From Prorocentrum cordatum (Eukaryota > Sar > Dinophyceae > Prorocentrales > Prorocentraceae): a DNA stretch of 32,500 nucleotides. The DNA is taken from positions 1,514,967 to 1,547,466 of the forward strand of contig CAUYUJ010019615.1 in NCBI GenBank assembly GCA_963575745.1, in the 5' to 3' direction. This document shows, one piece after another, positions 27,481 through 32,500 of the stretch (within the stretch, counting starts at the first letter, position 1; every line of letters begins with the position of its first letter). Below the pieces are notes generated by a model. That model saw nothing but the letters and a program-made list of their open reading frames with translations. It was not told the DNA's origin and ran no database searches. A program made the translations under genes and the position numbers.

Positions 27481-27821
27481 TAATCTCAGAGGGGGCGATG
27501 TTCGAGGGCTGCGTGCTGCGATAGGGGGTCGGCCCTAGAAACATCATCCATGCCATTATATTGCATGTATCGTATGATGTTGCAAATGCCCATACACACA
27601 GATATGCACACACACACAAACAAACAAACTTCTCGAGCACACACATGTACATGAACATCCATATGCTTGTCTCGGCAGTGGCCGCACGCGCGCAATTGCA
27701 GTGTTTCATACGGCGGGCGCGGGATTGCACAGAGCCGGAGTGGCAGCTCAAGCAGGAGCGGCAGCCTCCAAATTCGGCTAGCCACAAGCGGGCCAGTGCG
27801 ACAGCCAGAGCCGAGGGGAGG
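27481..27821. other. No gene seen; short CA-rich patch
   Basis: A CACACACAAACAAACAAAC patch near 27606-27628. Otherwise unique-looking sequence without a recognised frame. Confidence 0.5.
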
Positions 27822-27932
27822 ATACATATATCTATATATATATATATGTATACATATATATATATATATAATTCATATATATATATATAAATGTATACAT
27901 ATATATATATATATGTGTATACACACGCGTAC

Positions 27933-27957
<25 letters not shown>
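27822..27957. repeat. TA/ATAC microsatellite, left flank of palindrome
   Basis: Interrupted TA dinucleotide runs with GTATAC inserts. A second TA tract lies on the other side of the palindrome at 30510. Confidence 0.92.
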
Positions 27958-27964
<7 letters not shown>

Positions 27965-27966
27965 CG

Positions 27967-29210
27967 GCCCTCGGGTCCTACACCTCCCCGCCACATCTCG
28001 GGAACGCTCCCTGTACCGCTCCCCCGGCCTTTCTGGGGAGCCTCCACAGCGCTCCAGGAAGGCCCAAGACGCCCCCCAGGAGCCCCCAGAATGTGAAAGG
28101 ATGGCCCAAGACGCTCCCACGCAGCCCAAGTCAGCCTTCCGACGGCTCCCGAGGCCCCTAGGTGACCTTCAAGAGACCCCAAGAGGGGTCCGAGAGGCGT
28201 CCCGGGACGGCCTGAGGCCAAAATCGTGGATTCTGCTCAGTTTGTTCAATCTGTTTGGCTTCTCGCGTTTTCGACCTTCCAACGGTCCAAGAGCGCCGAA
28301 GAGGCTCCCAAAACCGCCCCAAGACCACCCAAGAGACCCTCAGGACGGCCCCAAGACGGGCCAAGAAGGCTCCAACATTGCCGAAGAGGCGCCCAGGACA
28401 GCCCCAGACCACCCCAGAACAGGCCCAAGATGGGCCAGAGAGCGGGAGCAGGAGGCTTCCAGAGACCTCCGAGAGGCCTCTGGGACCACCCAGAGGCCCC
28501 CAACACACCCCCGATCCCTGAGAGGCCCCAGAAAGACCCCGACGAGGCTCCAAGCACAGCCCAAGAGATCTGCGAAAGCCGTCCCGAGAGAGCCCAAAGA
28601 GGGTTAAATCGTTGATTTCCACTGTTTTTTTTCCATGCGTTTCGCCTTCTCACGTTTTCCCGCATCCAACCTTCAAAGAACGAGGATTTTGAGAAAAAAG
28701 GGATTCCAAGAATTCTTTTTTTTCAAAGTGGAAATCCTACTCGGGGTCCTACACATCCCCTGACATCTGGCCGGTACCGCGCCTCCCTGCTTCTTGGGGA
28801 GACCCCAAGACGCCGAAGGACAGCCCATGACGACCCCAAGAAACTCCCAGAACGTAAAGAACGGCCCAAGACGCTCCCAAGCAGTCCAAAACACCCTGTG
28901 GACGGCTCTCCACGCTCCCAGGCCCCAAGACAGGTCCGAGAGGTGTCCTGGGAAAGCCCGAAGAGGCACGAAGCGTCGATTCTGATAGTTTTTTCTATGT
29001 TTTTGGCCTTCTCGCTTTTTCGAGCTTCCAACGGTCCAAAACAGCCCAAAAGACTCCCAGGACAGGTCCAAGACGGGCCGAGAAACTTCCAAAATTGCCG
29101 AAGAGGCACCCTGTACCGCGCCCCCTTTTTTTTCAAAGTTGACTCCTACTCGGAGATCCCACACATCCCCTGACATCTGGCCAGTACCGCGCCGCCTGGC
29201 TTCCCAGGGG
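27967..29210 (+). repeat. Left arm of a 2.46-kb imperfect palindrome
   Basis: Reverse orientation of the GGGCCTC-type repeat (CCCAAGACGGCC). 28011-28148 is complementary to 30241-30378 over 138 nt with about 8 differences and no gap. Homology continues to 28850 with two deletions in the other arm. A TCGG(G)GTCCTACAC(A/C)TCCCC module occurs three times in direct orientation near 27971, 28742 and 29151. Confidence 0.85.
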
Positions 29211-29544
29211 GCCCCCAAGACCCCCAAGGACAGCCCAAAACGGTCCCAAGGACCCCAAGACGACCCCAAGGGCTTAACTAACTTGGAGGAACAAAAGGAA
29301 TTGTGGGATTCACATTTGTTTCCAGTTCCTCGGCGCTGTTCGGCGCTGTTTTTTGTTTGTGTCATCGCGGGTTTTGTTAGCCGGGCCCCTCAGGGGTGTG
29401 GGATCTTCCAGAACCCTGGGGGTTCTGGAGGCCTCCTGGAGGCCTGGAGAGCCGTCGGAAGGGTGCCTCGGGCTGCGCGGGAGCGTGTTGTGCTGTTCTG
29501 GGGGCTCCTTGGGGTCGTCTTGGGCTGTCGTTCTGGGAAGCTGG
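29211..29544. other. Central spacer of the palindrome
   Basis: It contains a tandem CGGCGCTGTT pair near 29333 and a perfect 9-bp hairpin at 29408-29428 (CCAGAACCC, TGG, GGGTTCTGG). No gene is seen. Confidence 0.6.
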
Positions 29545-30424
29545 GAGGCGTGTACCGGCCAGATGTCAGGGGATGTGTAGGACCCCGAGTAGGAGTCCAT
29601 TTTGAAAAAAAAGGGGGGGGGGGCGCCGTACTGGGCGCCTCTGGGAGCTTCTTGGGGTTGCCATGGGCTGTCCTTCGGCGTCTTGGGGATTCCCCAAGAA
29701 GCCGGGCGGCGCGGTACCGGCCAGACGTTCAGGGGATGTGTGGGATCTCCGAGTAGGAGTTCCACTTTGGAAAAAAAGGAATATTCGGAATTCCTTTTTT
29801 GTTTCAAGTTCCTCGTTCTTTGAAGGTTGGATGCGGGAAAACGTGAGAAGGCGAAACGCATGGGAAAAAAACAGTGGAAACCAACGATGTTACCCTCTTT
29901 GGGCTCTCTCGGGACGGCTCTCGCAGCTCTTTGGGGCTGTTCTTGGATCCTCGTCGGGGTCTGTTCGGGGCCTCTCAGGGATCGGGGGTGTGTTGGGGGC
30001 CTCTGGGTGGTCCCGGAGGCCTGCCGTCCCATCTTGGGCCTGTTTTGGGGTGGTTTGGGGCTGTCCTGGGCGCCTCTTCAGCAGTCTTGGAGCCTTGTTG
30101 GCCCGTCTTGGGGCCGTCCTGAGGGTCTCTTGGGTGGTCTTGTGGCGGTCTTGGACGCGAGAAGCCAAGCCTCTTCGGGCCGTCCCGGACGCCTCTCGGA
30201 CCTCTCTTGGGGTCTTTTGGAGGCCACCTGGGAGCCTCGAGAGCCGTCGGAAGGCTGACTTGGGCTGCTTGGGAGCGTCTTGGGCCATCCTTTCGCATTC
30301 TGGGGGCTCCAGGAGGGCGTCTTGGGCCCTCCTGGAACGCTGTGGAGGCTCCCCGGAAAGGCCGGGGGAGCGGTACAGGGAGCGATCCCGAGATGTGGCG
30401 AGGAGGTGTGGGACCCGGGGCTTG
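29545..30424 (-). repeat. Right arm of the 2.46-kb imperfect palindrome
   Basis: Reverse complement of the left arm, with the GTGT(A/G)GGA module inverted near 29575, 29738 and 30409. Relative to the left arm it lacks about 107 nt between 29830 and 30241. Confidence 0.85.
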
Positions 30425-30450
30425 GGGGGGGCGGCATTTGTTTCTATTAT

Positions 30451-30491
30451 ACTAGAACCATCGTGCGCGCGAAGCGCGCGAATGTTCTAGT
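30451..30491. repeat. 41-bp hairpin ACTAGAAC/GTTCTAGT
   Basis: Eight perfect outer pairs, then an imperfect GTGCGCGC/GCGCGCG inner stem with a GAA loop. It lies between the right palindrome arm and the TA tract. Confidence 0.75.
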
Positions 30492-30508
30492 GTGTATTAT
30501 GTGTATAC

Positions 30509-30509
<1 letters not shown>

Positions 30510-30572
<63 letters not shown>

Positions 30573-30575
30573 TGT
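30510..30575. repeat. TA microsatellite, right flank of palindrome
   Basis: About 33 TA repeats, followed by ATGCATAC-type repeats to about 30632. Confidence 0.95.
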
Positions 30576-30632
30576 GTATACATGCATGCATACATACATG
30601 CAGACATGCATACATACATACGTGTATATACA

Positions 30633-31270
30633 AGTGGCACGCGCGTGGATCATCTTAAGGGAACTGTAGCACGTAAACATCGCGGAACGAAAATAACAAG
30701 AAGAGGCATATAAAGCCGAATCCGAGGAGTAGGAGGAGGAGGAGGAGGAGGAGGAGGAAGAAGGCAGGATATGGAGAAACATAGGAAACATCAGAGAAGG
30801 AGGGAAATGAGGATCACCACAGTGCTGGGGAGGAGGCGCAAGAGCGGGATCGTAGTCGAACGCAGGTGGGGTTGCTTGCGTGCGCAGGAGGGTGGCAACT
30901 TTCAATACGTAGGGTTTCAATAATGGGTGGGTGTCTAGCGCGAAACGGGTTATTGTCCAAGAGCGACGTCCTAAATCATTGAAACCCATGGTGTGCTCAA
31001 GGGTTGCATTGCCAATTGTTGAAACTCAGATGTGTGGGGCGCGATCGATTTTTCAAACTGTTGGGGATGTCCCGAGCGAAGCGGCGCCAAACTTGCAAGC
31101 GGGACCCTCAACCCATCCCATCTGAGCTTTACTCCCTCGCAGAGATGCGTATGACAATCTGTATATATATATACATATAGATCGATTGATTCACGTGCAA
31201 GAATGCACCGTTGCTTCGCGCCATGCACCTTGGCCCTTCAGGATCGGCGCGCAGGCGGCAGGCGGGGCGC
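30633..31270. other. No gene seen; short repeats
   Basis: A short GGA run at about 30731-30757, a 10-bp inverted pair GGGTTTCAAT (30912-30921) and ATTGAAACCC (30978-30987), and a short TA run near 31160. No domain-bearing frame. Confidence 0.5.
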
Positions 31271-31325
31271 AGGAGAGAGGGAGAGAGAGAGAGAGAGAGT
31301 GAGAGAGAGAGAGTGAGAGAGAGAA
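31271..31325 (+). repeat. GA microsatellite
   Basis: A GAGAGA run with a few T interruptions. Confidence 0.9.
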
Positions 31326-31984
31326 TACTCCAAAGGAAGAAGGCTCCTTGTTGCCGTTAGTCTCAACGTTCTTACAAATATGTTGTATCTCACCTGTCCC
31401 GCATGTGTCCTCGTCATGTTCATTCGTTTTTGCGAGCGCGTCCCTGTTATCATTTTCAGATTTTTCTGCGTGGCCTCCTCCTTGGAGGGCGTTGCGGGAA
31501 TCTCGCGGGAGGTCCTTGGGGCTTCTGGTGGCTTTTGAGTTCCTCTTGAGTTCTGTTGGGAGTTTGGATCTTTTAGCGTTTCACTGGGCGCAGTCCTGAA
31601 CTCTACCTTCCAATCTATGCTGTACAAGGTGCGAGAAGTCTAAATGTCCGAAGGCAATCACATAGGTATGGCAAGTTGCAAATGAAGAACGAAGTATGGT
31701 TCTCCGAGTGGAGATTCAGAAAACACCACCTGTGGGAAAAACCATTCCGAAAATCATGCATACGCGAGTTGGTGCATGAGAAGGATGCACAGCCATCCGT
31801 GTAATAGGAAATCCAGACACAGCCCCACGTGAAGAATTGAGCCTATCGCATGTGTAGGCATCCAACTAATAGGTCCGAATCCGCCGACCCCTTGGGGCCA
31901 CAGCTTCTGGAGCAGTCGTGAGCACAAAAGGGGAAAGCACGATCGGAGTGGGAGGCGAGTCCCTGTTATTGGGCGCTTCCGAGT
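31326..31984. other. Mostly unique sequence with one GGGCCTC-type patch
   Basis: A short stretch at 31476-31575 resembles the GGGCCTC-type repeat. The remainder shows no gene, repeat or RNA. Confidence 0.5.
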
Positions 31985-32500
31985 TTTCTTAGGGACCCTT
32001 CTGCACCGTCGTGGGGCCCTTTTGGGCCGTCTTGGGGCCCTCGTGGGCTGTCTCGGGGGGCTCTGGCCGTCGTGGGGCTCTGCTAGGGGCTTATTGGGGC
32101 TGTCTTGGGCTTTCTTGGGAGCCTCTTGGGGCCGTCTTGGGCCCTTTCGGGGCTCTCTTGGGCCACCTTAGGGTTATCTTGGGCCTTTGTGGGGCTCTTG
32201 GGGCCCTCTTGGGGCCCTGGTGGGGGCTTTCGGATCTGTTTCGGGGCGATTTGCGGGGTCTTTTGAACCGTTCTGGAGCCTATGAAAACCAACAACGAGT
32301 ATGGTCAAAAATGAACGTTTTATTGAAGGAATGGAACGAGTTTGGCTTGTCTGGCGTTCTCTTGGGGCTCTTCGGGGCGTCTTGGGGGGCCTCGTGGACC
32401 GTCTTGGAGCTACTTGGGGGCCTCATTGGGCGTTCTGGGAGTCTCTTGAATTGTCGTGGAGCCATCTGAGGGGACCTCCTTTGGGGCCGTATGGGGTGCC
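31985..32500 (+). repeat. Degenerate GGGCCTCTTGGGG-type repeat, block f
   Basis: TTGGGGCC, CCGTCTTGGG and GGGCTGTC words run to the window end, with an AT-rich interruption at 32283-32345. The 152-codon frame through it is compositional. Confidence 0.75.

Noticed and set aside
27332-30490. Many 100-275 codon frames of Trp/Gly/Leu or Pro/Arg/Ser composition
   Set aside because: They track the GGGCCTC-type repeat and its palindrome; both strands and several frames are open and no domain appears.

Overview
The window looks like nuclear DNA of a dinoflagellate, and it is mostly repeats. Three things point to this. A decayed copy of the 22-nt dinoflagellate spliced leader sits at 14241-14262, just upstream of an intronless gene. 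A Ty1/copia-type polyprotein of the kind common in dinoflagellate genomes lies at about 5.3-9.0 kb. Candidate exons have AG|G acceptors and GC donors. The rest is GC-rich and full of triplet microsatellites, minisatellites and short foldback elements. I cannot name the species. There is no sign of bacterial, organellar or viral gene organisation. No tRNA, rRNA or CRISPR array was found.

Layout. 0-1.7 kb: a patchwork of short inverted-repeat elements, including two copies of an exactly 48-bp hairpin, around a 44-nt candidate exon. 2.2-3.8 kb: CCT/GGA and GGC/GAC triplet tracts and a nested foldback element. 4.0-9.0 kb: an unassigned ORF, then a frameshifted copia-like pol in the order integrase, reverse transcriptase, RNase H. 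9.7-11 kb: a degenerate GGGCCTCTTGGGG-type repeat interrupted by three long-TIR MITE-like elements. 11-14 kb: sequence with no recognised gene, plus one hairpin copy and another foldback. 14.24-14.96 kb: the best gene, a 217-residue PUB-domain protein with a spliced-leader relic, so a likely retrogene. 15-17.7 kb: GGA tracts, the fourth hairpin copy and a cluster of MITEs, one with a perfect 8-bp target duplication. 18.5-19.6 kb: two degenerate short-period minisatellites. 21.46-25.38 kb: two exons of a RING-H2 protein separated by a 3.74-kb candidate GC-AG intron. The intron holds CCT tracts, a 176-bp tandem repeat and a two-level satellite (22.4-24.0 kb). 26.4-32.5 kb: a long GGA tract, more GGGCCTC-type repeat, and a 2.46-kb imperfect palindrome (27.97-30.42 kb) flanked on both sides by TA tracts.

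Functionally, only the PUB protein (a p97/VCP-adaptor-type domain) and the RING-H2 fragment (an E3 ubiquitin ligase-type domain) look like host genes. Both belong to the ubiquitin-proteasome world, but nothing shows that they work together. Everything else is mobile, decayed or low-complexity DNA. The most unusual observations are the 48-bp hairpin family with covarying stems, the large palindrome, the two-level satellite inside the candidate intron, and the spliced-leader-tagged retrogene.
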